Source: Clostridia bacterium
GTDB lineage: Bacteria > Bacillota > Clostridia > Christensenellales > Aristaeellaceae
DNA length: 60,391 nucleotides
Assembly (NCBI GenBank): GCA_017534885.1
Contig: JAFXVR010000011.1
Span: forward strand, 1 to 60,391
Direction: 5' to 3'
Position numbers and translations under genes: made by a program
The notes under the pieces: generated by a model
Database searches by the model: none
What the model was told of the DNA's origin: nothing
The model's input: only the letters and a program-made list of their open reading frames with translations
In this document: positions 25,203-33,742 of the stretch, in pieces
Layout: the number at the start of each line of letters is the position of its first letter
Position numbering within the stretch: position 1 is the stretch's first letter

Positions 25203-26246
25203 ATGGCCAGACAGCATGTGCATAACCGACGGGCCGGCCGGGGCGGAGGCGGCTCTTACTGGATCAGTTATTCGGACATCATGGCAGCCCTGGTGCTGGT
25301 GTTCGTGCTCTTTCTGGTCTTCAACCTCTACCAGTACAATCTGCTGATCGAACAGAAGGCCGAGGAGCAGCGTCAGCTGCAGATTCAGCTGGACACCCAA
25401 CAGACCCAGCTGGATGAGTACAACGGCATCCTGATCATTCAGCAGGGCCGTCTGGACGAGCAGGAAGCCCTGCTGGCCACACGCACGGAAGAACTGGCCG
25501 CTCTGCAGCTGGATCTGGACGCCAAGAAGACCGAGTATGACCAGCAGACCATCATCCTGATCGGCGCCCAGCAGGATCTGGAGGACGCCCGGGCCACCTT
25601 GGCCGCGAGAGAGACGGAGATTGCCGCGATGCAGCTGCGTCTGGATCAGCAGGAAGAGGAGTTCCGCAACCAGGCGGCGCGCATCGACTCCCTGGTGGGC
25701 CTGCGGACCCGCATCATTCAGTCCCTGTCCGTGGAGCTCAGGGCCAACAACATCAACGCGACGGTGGATCCAACCACCGGCGACATCATCCTCGAAAGCG
25801 CCATCTTCTTTGACACCAACAAGTATGAGATCAAAAAGAGCGGCCAGCGGATGCTGAACACCTTCCTGCCGGTTTACCTGAGCGTGCTGCTGAGCGATGA
25901 ATACAGGGACTATGTGGGCGAGATCATCATCGAGGGGCATACGGACTCTTCCGGCTCGGACAAGCCCGACGGATATATCAGCAACCTGAAGCTGAGCCAG
26001 AACCGAGCGCTGGCGGTGACCGAGTACTGCCTGAGCATTGTGCCTGACAGCCAGAAATATATGCTGCAGCAGATCCTCACCGCCAAGGGCCGCAGCTACA
26101 ACGACCTGGTCTACAAACAGACCGCCTCGGGTGAATGGGTGGAAGACAAGGCCGCCTCCCGCCGCGTGGAGTTCAAGTTCTCCCTGAAGGATGCGGAGAT
26201 GATCGCCGAGATGAACCGCATCCTGACCGAAAACAATGACAACTGA
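25203..26246 (+). CDS. OmpA-domain stator protein (MotB/ZorB-like)
   Basis: This 347-residue protein has one N-terminal membrane helix (about 19-45) carrying Asp25 in YWISYSDIMAALVLVF, the position of the proton-relaying Asp of MotB. Residues about 48-165 form a long Gln/Glu/Leu-rich coiled coil. The C-terminal part is a peptidoglycan-binding OmpA-like domain, with SAIFFDTNKYEIKKSGQRML, IIIEGHTDSSG and NLKLSQNRALAVTEYCLS. It would anchor the motor to the wall. The coiled coil is longer than in typical ZorB or MotB and suits crossing a thick Gram-positive wall zone. It is followed 11 bases later by an unknown gene. Confidence 0.85.
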   Translation: MARQHVHNRRAGRGGGGSYWISYSDIMAALVLVFVLFLVFNLYQYNLLIEQKAEEQRQLQIQLDTQQTQLDEYNGILIIQQGRLDEQEALLATRTEELAALQLDLDAKKTEYDQQTIILIGAQQDLEDARATLAARETEIAAMQLRLDQQEEEFRNQAARIDSLVGLRTRIIQSLSVELRANNINATVDPTTGDIILESAIFFDTNKYEIKKSGQRMLNTFLPVYLSVLLSDEYRDYVGEIIIEGHTDSSGSDKPDGYISNLKLSQNRALAVTEYCLSIVPDSQKYMLQQILTAKGRSYNDLVYKQTASGEWVEDKAASRRVEFKFSLKDAEMIAEMNRILTENNDN

Positions 26247-26257
26247 CCGGAGCAAGC

Positions 26258-26740
26258 ATGAAGTACATCGCCCTGTTGCTGGTTTTCCTCCTGCTGGCCT
26301 CCCTGGCCGGCATCGGCTATCTCTATGTCAGCAGCACCTTCAGCGTGTCCCAGGTCACCTGTGAGGCGCTGGAGGCCTCGGCCCAGCCGCAGTTCTTCGC
26401 CTCCACCAAGCTGCAGCTGGAGGAACACGCCCTGGTCGGCACGGTATTCTCAGACACCGTGCCCGGCGACGCGGCGGATTATCAGTTCATCACCTATACC
26501 GTGCGGCTGATGAACAGCACCGCCGTCAATGCGGACATGGTGGAGGTACAGATCACGCCCATGGCCGGCGACATCTGCCAGATCGGCAGTACCCGGGCTA
26601 TGGCGCTGCAGGGGCGCTCCGAGGGGGACATCAGTGTAACCATGCTGACAGGAATCGCGATGCACCCTGTCCGCGAGCTGACGGTGACTTATTACCTCTG
26701 GGGCATTCCCTTCACCCTGAAAACCGCTTACGGGCGATAA
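26258..26740 (+). CDS. Unknown membrane-anchored protein in the ZorAB-like operon
   Basis: This 160-residue protein has an N-terminal helix (MKYIALLLVFLLLASLAGIGYLYV), a signal anchor or uncleaved signal peptide. A roughly 135-residue extracytoplasmic, beta-rich domain follows, containing YQFITYTVRLMNSTAVNADMVEVQI and LTVTYYLWGIPFTLKTAYGR. I do not recognise the family. The pattern resembles small domains of the transport- or folding-associated FixG/CARDB sort, but that is a guess. Position as third gene, 11 bases after the stator gene and before a strong terminator, suggests an accessory to the motor. Confidence 0.7.
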   Translation: MKYIALLLVFLLLASLAGIGYLYVSSTFSVSQVTCEALEASAQPQFFASTKLQLEEHALVGTVFSDTVPGDAADYQFITYTVRLMNSTAVNADMVEVQITPMAGDICQIGSTRAMALQGRSEGDISVTMLTGIAMHPVRELTVTYYLWGIPFTLKTAYGR

Positions 26741-26749
26741 AGAAGGAAA

Positions 26750-26804
26750 ACGCCTGCCGCAGCCATCCGGATCATCAACCGGTCAGCCGCGGCAGGTGTT
26801 TTTG
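26750..26804. terminator. Bidirectional terminator
   Basis: ACGCCTGCCGC (26750-26760) pairs with GCGGCAGGTGT (26789-26799) with one wobble, plus an inner CCGG/CCGG pair. T-tracts follow in both directions. It ends the ZorAB-like operon and the leftward dprA-to-26834 run. Confidence 0.85.
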
Positions 26805-26833
26805 CTTCAGCTCCTGTAATGTGTATGCTTTTG

Positions 26834-27874
26834 TCAATCTTCCGGCCTGAATGGCGCATCGCAGTAGTAACAGGGCAGCAGGGATTGATAGGCTTCCTCG
26901 TTGATCTGGCGGTAGGTGAACCAGCTTGTCAGGGGCAGCAGCTGCTGACTGATGGATTGGCAGTTGGCGTCCAGGTGGTAATACTTGCCGCCGTTGGGAT
27001 TGTAGTACAGGATAGTGTTTTCATTTACGATGACGACGGGCTGAGGTGGCTGGGTAATGGGAATTGCTGTGACGAAAGGCGCATCGTTGGTTTTCAGCAC
27101 TTTTTCCTCCAGCAGGTTCATGCTGCGAACCAGCACATTCAGTTCCTCGTCCACCGTCACATCAAGAATCAGCGTCTTCCACGCAACTCCACCCTTCACG
27201 TATTCCAGCGTGATGGTGGCAGAGCCGCTCTGCTCGCCTTCAATCAGCACCCACTGCACCGCTTCCGTGTCCGCGTCCGGCCCATGGTCGTCGATGCTGT
27301 CCATGATGGACACAACGTCTTCATCGGTGACCCAGTAATCCCAGTATGCATCATCTTCACCCGTATACAGCTCCAGCGGCAGGTACAGCTCCAGGCTGTT
27401 CGCCCTGTTTTCCGGCTCAGGGGCCGCCGGTTCATCCTCCTTGTGCAGGGAGACGAGATAGGCGGTCGTCTGCCAGAAGGCGGCGGCGTTGGTCAGCTCG
27501 TAATTCGTTCGGCCGTTGACCTCCAGCCAGCGGGATTCAAAATGGACGCTGTGGCTGGTGCCGTCGGACAGATAAAAGATGATCTGCGGATACCAGTCCG
27601 TGATGCTCTGCTGGACTTCGCCGACGATCTCAATCTGGCTGAGGGTATTCCAGAGCCTGTCGATCTCGCCTGCGTCCCAGGTGGTAAACTCGCTGACGGA
27701 AAAGCCATAGCCCTCGGTGTAATACACATGCGTGATGGTCACGCCGCTGTCAAGCTTTCGCTGCAGGCTGTCCAGCCCGGTCAGTTCGGCAAAGCCTGGG
27801 GCGCCGCTTTCCGCCGCGGCCGGACCGGCGCACAGGGTCAAAAGCAGCAGAATGGCAATCAGTCGTCTCAGCAT
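26834..27874 (-). CDS. Secreted protein with Cys/His C-terminal module
   Basis: This protein has 346 residues from ATG 27874 (MLRRLIAILLLLTLCAGPAAA, a clear signal peptide), with GGGGAGAGG upstream. A longer frame to 27916 is not supported. The middle has two related halves built of short beta stretches and is unfamiliar to me. The last 60 residues, YYNPNGGKYYHLDANC then PCYYCDAPFRP, are nearly the same as the end of the 6368 product. They resemble a compact zinc-binding or disulfide module of the Ada-like kind. It follows the SH3-domain gene after a terminator and probably functions at the cell surface. Confidence 0.7.
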   Translation of the reverse strand: MLRRLIAILLLLTLCAGPAAAESGAPGFAELTGLDSLQRKLDSGVTITHVYYTEGYGFSVSEFTTWDAGEIDRLWNTLSQIEIVGEVQQSITDWYPQIIFYLSDGTSHSVHFESRWLEVNGRTNYELTNAAAFWQTTAYLVSLHKEDEPAAPEPENRANSLELYLPLELYTGEDDAYWDYWVTDEDVVSIMDSIDDHGPDADTEAVQWVLIEGEQSGSATITLEYVKGGVAWKTLILDVTVDEELNVLVRSMNLLEEKVLKTNDAPFVTAIPITQPPQPVVIVNENTILYYNPNGGKYYHLDANCQSISQQLLPLTSWFTYRQINEEAYQSLLPCYYCDAPFRPED

Positions 27875-27957
27875 GGAATCCTCTCCCCTTCCAATGACGT
27901 TTTTTTCGGCTCCCATTGATCAGACGCATATGGAGATGATTTGTTCCCGCCGGGTGA

Positions 27958-27983
27958 CAAAAAGCGCGGTTCATTTGCCGCGC
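27958..27983 (-). terminator. Terminator overlapping the SH3 gene stop
   Basis: On the minus strand, GCGCGG (27983-27978) and CCGCGC (27969-27964) pair around a loop that contains the stop codon, followed by TTTTTG. Confidence 0.7.
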
Positions 27984-29095
27984 AGGAATTCAGCGGAGAT
28001 ATATCCGGTCTGCCCCTGGTAGGAAACCTTGTACCACAGCTCGCCCGGGGCCACAACGGTCACTTCTTCCCCATCGGAAACCTCAGCCAGCACCATGCCC
28101 AGCGTCACGGAGGGCAGGGCGCGCAGGTTGACAAAGCTGTGCTCCGGATGGCGCACCTGCCTGCGCGGAACTTCCGGCAGGTTGGAAAGGCGCAGAAAAG
28201 CGGTCATCATATAGCCGCGCTGGCCGCCCTGGGTTTCCACTTCGCACCACTCGGTGCCCTGCTCCAGCACACGGACCTTGGCGCCGTTGGCGTACTGGGC
28301 CAGGGAACGGCTGTCGGTATCGGGGTATTCCCGGAGGTTGAGCACCTGGGTGGGCTTCGGGTTGCTCACGATGGCCGAGGGTTCTTCCGACGCGGACAAT
28401 ACCACGGCTTCCGGCGGCTGAAGGCCCTCCGCCACGTCCGTATTGCGCACAAAGCCCACGCCCTCAGCGCAGCCCATCATGCTCCATTCGCGGCCCTTGT
28501 ACAGCAGCAGCAGATAGCGCCCTTCCTCCAGGCGGCAGTGAACAGCGCCCTTCGGGGATGGCTGGCGGCGGAGCAGGGTGCCGCTGCCTGTGCGCACCGT
28601 CACCGGCCTGTCACTGGCAGGCAGGGTTTGCTCTGTGATGAAATCTTCCCTGAAATAACCTGTCTCGCCATCGATCCGCACATGATACCAGCCGTTTTCA
28701 TGGCTGAGGATACTGCAGGGCGCGCCGTTGTAGTAAACGCCCAGCACCCGCGCCTGATAGCCGGGCTGTTCGCGAAGATTCAGGAAGGCGTCGTCAGCCA
28801 TGCCGCCGACCACGCCCATGACCGCCGTCTCCCAGACCGCCAGCGTAACCCCGTCGCCGGGCACATATCCTGTCTGGCCTGAGCCTGTGCCGACCAGGAG
28901 CCAGCCGTTCCCGGCCTCCTTCGCCGTCAGCCAGTCGCCGCGCGCGCACTCCCCCACCGCTTCGGCTTCCTCACCGGGAGCGCCGCGCAGGGTAAGCGTT
29001 TCCGCGCTGACCAAAGCAAAAAGCGTCTGTTCCTCCGCCATCGCGGGGGCCGTCAGCAGCAGCAGCGCAAGCAGGGCCGTCAGCAGCCTTTTCAC
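27971..29095 (-). CDS. Secreted multi-SH3 domain protein
   Basis: This 374-residue protein has a signal peptide (MKRLLTALLALLLLTAPAMA) and four to five bacterial SH3 repeats. Repeat-like starts include VSAETLTLRGAPGEEAEAVG, FLNLREQPGYQARVLG, VLNLREYPDTDSRSLAQY and FVNLRALPSVTLGMVL, with G-W-Y/W-C-type centres such as NGWLLVGT and TEWCEVET. SH3b domains bind peptidoglycan peptides, so a wall-associated role is likely. No catalytic domain is attached. It lies at the distal end of the long leftward operon, 59 bases after rnhA. Confidence 0.85.
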   Translation of the reverse strand: MKRLLTALLALLLLTAPAMAEEQTLFALVSAETLTLRGAPGEEAEAVGECARGDWLTAKEAGNGWLLVGTGSGQTGYVPGDGVTLAVWETAVMGVVGGMADDAFLNLREQPGYQARVLGVYYNGAPCSILSHENGWYHVRIDGETGYFREDFITEQTLPASDRPVTVRTGSGTLLRRQPSPKGAVHCRLEEGRYLLLLYKGREWSMMGCAEGVGFVRNTDVAEGLQPPEAVVLSASEEPSAIVSNPKPTQVLNLREYPDTDSRSLAQYANGAKVRVLEQGTEWCEVETQGGQRGYMMTAFLRLSNLPEVPRRQVRHPEHSFVNLRALPSVTLGMVLAEVSDGEEVTVVAPGELWYKVSYQGQTGYISAEFLRGK

Positions 29096-29154
29096 CGCGC
29101 TTCACCTCCCACCACATAACGAACAGACGCAAGCGATTCTTCCATCGTTTCCGG

Positions 29155-29628
29155 TCAATCCTTGATTCCGTTGATGCGCTTCCACTCCGCGATGGCCTCT
29201 GTCGCCAGCTCATCGCAGCGGTTGTTGCCGGGATTTGACGCGTGTCCCTTGACCCAGACAAACTGCACGCTGTGCTTTTCGGTCAGCTTCAGCAGAATGA
29301 ACCAGAGATCCTGGTTCTCCACCGGCGTCCCGGCGGAGGTCTTCCAGCCCTTCTTCTTCCAGCCCTCCAGCCAGTGATCGTTGAAGGCCTTCACCATGTA
29401 TTGCGAGTCTGTATACAGGGTGACGTCACAGGGCTCCTTGAGGGCGCCCAGGGCACTGATGGCCGCGAAGAGCTCCATGCGGTTGTTGGTGGTGGAGGGC
29501 ATATGGCCGCTCATTTCCTTGCGGTGTTTCCCGTATTCCAGTATGGCGCCCCAGCCGCCCGGCCCCGGATTGCCTGAGCACGCGCCGTCCGTATAGATGA
29601 CCACGTGCTTCCTCTGTCCCTCGGGCAT
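29155..29628 (-). CDS. rnhA: Ribonuclease HI
   Basis: This 157-residue enzyme cleaves RNA in RNA-DNA hybrids. All four acidic catalytic positions are seen: Asp14 (YTDGACSGNPG), Glu52 (NNRMELFA), Asp74 (LYTDSQYMVKAF) and Asp139 (NNRCDELA). The HASNPGNNRCDELA loop and full E. coli-like length, including the handle segment WLEGWKKKGWKT, are present. GGGAGGAG precedes the ATG. It sits 25 bases after proC in the same direction. Confidence 0.97.
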   Translation of the reverse strand: MPEGQRKHVVIYTDGACSGNPGPGGWGAILEYGKHRKEMSGHMPSTTNNRMELFAAISALGALKEPCDVTLYTDSQYMVKAFNDHWLEGWKKKGWKTSAGTPVENQDLWFILLKLTEKHSVQFVWVKGHASNPGNNRCDELATEAIAEWKRINGIKD

Positions 29629-29653
29629 ATGACGCTCCTCCCTTCAGATGCGA

Positions 29654-30463
29654 TCAGGCTTTTGACATTTCCCTGGATTTGTCCGCGCAGACCTTCATGG
29701 CGGACATGACCGCGCTGCGGAAGCCCGTGCGCTCCAGCTCGGCCACCGCGTCGATGGTGGTGCCGCCGGGAGAGCAGACGGCGTCCTTCAGCGCGCCGGG
29801 ATGCTCCCCGGAGTGCAGCACCATCAGCGCGCTGCCCAGCACGGACTGGGCCGCCATCTCATAGGCGGTGGCCCGGGGAATGCCCTCCCGCACGCCCGCG
29901 TCCGCCATGGCCTCGATCAGCATATAGATATAGGCCGGGCTTGAACCGCTCAGGGCGGTCACGCCGTCAAAGAGGCGCTCCGGAAGAACCACCGTCCGCC
30001 CCACGGCTTCAAACAGCCCCTTGGCAAAGGCAAAGTCCTCATCGCTGAAGGTGGTCTCGGCGCAGATGGCGGTCATCCCCTCTCCCACCATGGCGGGGGT
30101 ATTGGGCATGACGCGGAGGATGGTCGCGCCTGTGCCGTCCAGCAGGCGGGTCAGCCTGTCCACAGACCAGCCGGCGGCTATGCTGATGACCGCTTTTCCG
30201 TCCAGCATTCTGCGCATGCTTTCCACCACATCGGCGAGCACGTTGGGCTTCACCGCCAGCAGGAGGATGTCGCACTGCTCGGCGGCTTCCTCGGCCAGCT
30301 CACAGAAAGTGACGCCCGGCTGCTCCTGGCTGAGCTCAGACATGCGGCGGCGGCTCTTGTCGCAGACCGTGACCTGCTGAGGCTTCAAAAAGCCGTCAGC
30401 CAGCGCGCCCCGAAGGATGGCGCTGCCCATATTGCCCGCTCCGATGATGCCGATCTGTTTCAT
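29654..30463 (-). CDS. proC: Pyrroline-5-carboxylate reductase
   Basis: This 269-residue enzyme makes proline from pyrroline-5-carboxylate with NAD(P)H. The Rossmann motif is IGIIGAGNMGSAILRG. ILLLAVKPNVLADV, VISIAAGWSVDRL, LRVMPNTPAMVGEGMTAI and the C-terminal LSGSSPAYIYMLIEAMADAGV and VCSPGGTTIDAVAELE are diagnostic. The length is complete. It sits between hslU and rnhA, at the place where codY follows clpY in Bacillus. Confidence 0.97.
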   Translation of the reverse strand: MKQIGIIGAGNMGSAILRGALADGFLKPQQVTVCDKSRRRMSELSQEQPGVTFCELAEEAAEQCDILLLAVKPNVLADVVESMRRMLDGKAVISIAAGWSVDRLTRLLDGTGATILRVMPNTPAMVGEGMTAICAETTFSDEDFAFAKGLFEAVGRTVVLPERLFDGVTALSGSSPAYIYMLIEAMADAGVREGIPRATAYEMAAQSVLGSALMVLHSGEHPGALKDAVCSPGGTTIDAVAELERTGFRSAVMSAMKVCADKSREMSKA

Positions 30464-30497
30464 GTGTCACACCTCGCGTCCAATGCTGTCAGGCTGG

Positions 30498-31865
30498 TCA
30501 GATGATATAGCGGTGGATGTCAGCCGGCGCGTTTTCGCCGCTCAGGTGAGCGCGCACATAGTCGCCGTCGATCTTCAGCTCAAAGGGCGGCATGCTCTCG
30601 TCCCCGGCGTTGTAGGAGATGTCCTCCAGCAGCTGCTCAAATACCGCGTGCAGCCGCCTCGCGCCGATGTCCTCGCTGTTCTCGTTGGCGTTGAACGCCG
30701 CGTTGGCGATGGCCTCGATGGCGGAGTCCTCGAATTTGAGCATGACCCGATCCACGGCCAGCAGCGCCTGATACTGGCGGGTCAGCGCGTTTTCCGGCTG
30801 GGTCAGGATGCGCTGGAAATCCTCTCTCGTCAGGCTCTTGAGCTGCACATGCACGGGGAAGCGGCCCTGAAGCTCGGGGATCAGGTCGCTGACCTTGCTG
30901 ACATGGAAGGCGCCAGCCGCGATGAAGAGCATGTAGTCGGTCTTGACTGGGCCGTACTTGGTGTTGACGGTAGAACCCTCCACGATGGGCAGGATATCCC
31001 GCTGCACACCTTCCCGGCTGACATCCGGGCCGCCGGAGGCGTGCTTTCCGGCGATCTTGTCAATCTCGTCGATGAACACGATGCCGTGCTGCTCAGCCCT
31101 GCGGACAGCCTCCTCGTGCACGGCGTCCATGTCAATCAGCTTGTCGCTCTCCTGCTGCATGAGGATCTTCCGGGCTTCCCTGACCTTCATCCGCCGGATC
31201 TTCGTGCGGCGGGGCATCATATCGCCCATCATGTCGCCCAGGGAGATGGCGTTGCCGCCCACCTCCAGCTGAGGGGCGGCCTCTTCCACCTCCACATCCA
31301 GCTCTCGGTCCTCCAGTTCGCCGCGCATCAGCTGCCGGCGGAGCTCCTCGCGCTTGCCGCTCAAAGCCTGCTGCTCCTCGGCGCTGGGCTCCGCCACGGG
31401 CTGCTTTTTGCCCAGCAGGAAGTCCAGCGGGTTGGCATTCTGCTTTTTCTGGGGGCTGAGCAGCAGGCTGACCAGCCGGTCTTCGGCCAGCACCTGGGCC
31501 CGGGTCTGGACGCGCTTCTGATACTCCTCCTTCACCATGCGCACGGCGTTTTCCACCAGGTCGCGCACAATGGACTCCACATCGCGGCCCACATAGCCCA
31601 CCTCGGTGAACTTGGTGGCTTCCACTTTCAGGAAGGGCGCGGAGGCCAGCTTAGCCAGCCGGCGGGCAATCTCCGTCTTGCCCACGCCGGTGGGGCCGAT
31701 CATCAAAATGTTCTTGGGGGTGATTTCCTCCCGCATGCCTTCCTCTACGCGGGAACGGCGATAGCGGTTGCGCAGGGCGATGGCCACCATTTTCTTGGCT
31801 TCGTCCTGGCCGACGATATAGCGATCCAGTTCTCGGACGATTTCACGGGGCGTTTTTTCAGACAT
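30498..31865 (-). CDS. hslU: HslU/ClpY, ATPase subunit of the HslUV protease
   Basis: This 455-residue AAA+ unfoldase feeds substrates to HslV. Start motif [21 protein letters not shown], Walker [10 protein letters not shown], pore-loop region [18 protein letters not shown], Walker [11 protein letters not shown], arginine-finger region [10 protein letters not shown], and the C-terminal ISYNAGDE are all present. The I-domain insertion (about residues 130-230) is polar and Gln/Glu-rich. It lies 12 bases after hslV. Confidence 0.97.
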   Translation of the reverse strand: MSEKTPREIVRELDRYIVGQDEAKKMVAIALRNRYRRSRVEEGMREEITPKNILMIGPTGVGKTEIARRLAKLASAPFLKVEATKFTEVGYVGRDVESIVRDLVENAVRMVKEEYQKRVQTRAQVLAEDRLVSLLLSPQKKQNANPLDFLLGKKQPVAEPSAEEQQALSGKREELRRQLMRGELEDRELDVEVEEAAPQLEVGGNAISLGDMMGDMMPRRTKIRRMKVREARKILMQQESDKLIDMDAVHEEAVRRAEQHGIVFIDEIDKIAGKHASGGPDVSREGVQRDILPIVEGSTVNTKYGPVKTDYMLFIAAGAFHVSKVSDLIPELQGRFPVHVQLKSLTREDFQRILTQPENALTRQYQALLAVDRVMLKFEDSAIEAIANAAFNANENSEDIGARRLHAVFEQLLEDISYNAGDESMPPFELKIDGDYVRAHLSGENAPADIHRYII

Positions 31866-31877
31866 GCTTCTCCCCCC

Positions 31878-32417
31878 TTACACATCCTCAACGATGATGT
31901 TGTCATTGGTATACACGCAGATGGAAGCCGCAATGTGCAGCGCCTTTTCCGCGATCTCATGAGCGCTCAGGTCGGTGTTGTCCACCAGGGCCCGGGCCGC
32001 CGCCAGCGCGTAATTGCCGCCGGAACCGATGGCCACCACGCCGCCGTCCGGGTCGATCACCTCGCCGGTGCCGGAGATCATCAGCAGGGTGTCCTTGTCC
32101 GCTACAATCAGCAGGGATTCCAGCTGGCGCATGCCCTGTTCGGAGCGCCACATCTGGGCCAGGGACACCGCGGCTCTCTCGAGGTTGCCGCCGTACTGGG
32201 TCAGCTTTTCCTCAAAGCGGTCACAGAGGGCGAAGGCATCGGACACATTGCCCGCAAAGCCCGCTACCACTTTGCCGCCAAAGAGCCGGCGCACCTTGCG
32301 GGCCGTGGACTTGAAGACGACGTTCTCACCCATGGTAATCTGGCCGTCGCCCGCCACAGCCGTCTGGCCGTTGCGCCGCACCGCGCAGATCGTTGTTCCT
32401 TTGAAAACGCTGCTCAT
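31878..32417 (-). CDS. hslV: HslV/ClpQ, peptidase subunit of the HslUV protease
   Basis: This 179-residue N-terminal-nucleophile peptidase forms the proteolytic core with HslU. After MSSVFKG comes [38 protein letters not shown], matching HslV. The first Thr of TTI would be the nucleophile after propeptide removal, but B. subtilis ClpQ (CodW) also begins MSS and uses an N-terminal Ser, so Ser is an alternative. [30 protein letters not shown] and [14 protein letters not shown] complete the fold. The start overlaps the trmFO stop (ATGA). Confidence 0.96.
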   Translation of the reverse strand: MSSVFKGTTICAVRRNGQTAVAGDGQITMGENVVFKSTARKVRRLFGGKVVAGFAGNVSDAFALCDRFEEKLTQYGGNLERAAVSLAQMWRSEQGMRQLESLLIVADKDTLLMISGTGEVIDPDGGVVAIGSGGNYALAAARALVDNTDLSAHEIAEKALHIAASICVYTNDNIIVEDV

Positions 32418-33742
32418 GTATTGTCCTCCGTTTGCTCTTGCGCAAAACCTTTCATCCAGTCCAGAGCGCGCTGGCTAATGGACTCATACCGCTGCACCTT
32501 GGGCATGCGGCGCTTCCGGCCCTCCTGAGGCAGGGGATCGAGCAGGCCGAAGGCGCAGTTCATGGGCTGGAAGTGCTTGATGGGTGTGGAGATATAGCGC
32601 CCCATCGCACCGATGGCGGTGAAGCCCGGCAGTTCCACAGGCGGTCCGCCTTTCAGCTGGCTGGCTAAGGAAAGGCCGCAGAGCAGGCCGCTGGCGGCGC
32701 TCTCCACATAGCCCTCCACCCCGGTCATCTGGCCCGCAAAATAGGTCAGCGGACGGCTGATCATTTCAAAATGCGCGTTCAGGAAGCCTGGGGACTGGAG
32801 GAAGGTGTTGCGGTGCATCACCCCATAGCGGGCAAACTCCGCGTGTTCCAGCCCGGGGATCATCCCGAAAACCCGCCTCTGCTCCGGGAACTTCAGCCGC
32901 GTCTGAAAGCCCACCAGGTTGTACAGACTGCCCTCGGCGTTGTCCTGGCGGAGCTGAACCACGGCATAGGGTTCTTTGCCCGTGCGCGGATCCGTCAAGC
33001 CGACAGGCTTCAGGGGCCCGAAGGCCAGCGCCATCCGGCCGCGCCGCGCCATGGATTCCACGGGCATGCAGCCCTCGAAGACCTTTTTCTCCTCGAAGCC
33101 GTGCACTTCCGCGGTCTCCGCTTCCAGCAGGGCGTCCACAAAGGCCTCATACTCGGCCTTGTCCATGGGACAGTTGAGATAATCCTCTCCCCGCCCGTAC
33201 CGCGACTGGCGGAAGACCCTGTCCATATCGATGGATTCCAGGGTGACGATGGGCGCGGCGGCGTCGTAGAAATGCAGGGTGCCCAGGCCGGGCAGGGCCG
33301 CGATCTTCTCAGCCAGCGCGTCCGACGTCAGCGGGCCTGTGGCGATGATGACCGGCGCTTCGGGGATGTCCGTCACTTCCTCTGACACGATCTCGGCCAG
33401 AGGATGCGTGCGGAGCGCATTTGTGACATAGGCGGAAAAGCCTTCCCTGTCCACGGCCAGCGCGCCGCCGGCGGGTACCCGCGTGGCGTCCGCTGCCCGC
33501 ATGATCAGGGAGTCCAGCAGGCGCATTTCCTCTTTCAGCAGGCCTACGGCATTGGTCAGCCGGTCAGAGCGCAGGCTGTTGGAGCAGACCAGCTCGGCAA
33601 AGTCCGGGCGGGAGTGCGCAGGCGTCATCTTCTGCGGCTTCATCTCGATCAGCCGGACGCGGATACCGCGCTTCGCCAGCTGCCAGGCGGCTTCGCTCCC
33701 GGCCAGACCCGCGCCGACGACTGTCGCCCGCAGCTCATTCAT
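32414..33742 (-). CDS. trmFO: tRNA (uracil-5-)-methyltransferase TrmFO
   Basis: This 442-residue flavoenzyme makes T54 in the T-loop of tRNA using methylene-tetrahydrofolate. The start at 33742 ([20 protein letters not shown]) has GGAGGA upstream and places the FAD Rossmann motif at the N-terminus. The longer frame to 33793 lies inside topA. Family stretches include [58 protein letters not shown] and [16 protein letters not shown]. It overlaps topA by eight bases and hslV by four. Confidence 0.96.
   Translation of the reverse strand: MNELRATVVGAGLAGSEAAWQLAKRGIRVRLIEMKPQKMTPAHSRPDFAELVCSNSLRSDRLTNAVGLLKEEMRLLDSLIMRAADATRVPAGGALAVDREGFSAYVTNALRTHPLAEIVSEEVTDIPEAPVIIATGPLTSDALAEKIAALPGLGTLHFYDAAAPIVTLESIDMDRVFRQSRYGRGEDYLNCPMDKAEYEAFVDALLEAETAEVHGFEEKKVFEGCMPVESMARRGRMALAFGPLKPVGLTDPRTGKEPYAVVQLRQDNAEGSLYNLVGFQTRLKFPEQRRVFGMIPGLEHAEFARYGVMHRNTFLQSPGFLNAHFEMISRPLTYFAGQMTGVEGYVESAASGLLCGLSLASQLKGGPPVELPGFTAIGAMGRYISTPIKHFQPMNCAFGLLDPLPQEGRKRRMPKVQRYESISQRALDWMKGFAQEQTEDNT

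Noticed and set aside
30417..32528. 703-codon rightward frame over hslU and hslV
   Set aside because: It lies opposite two complete conserved genes and reads as His/Gln/Leu-rich low-quality protein, the usual antisense shadow in this genome.
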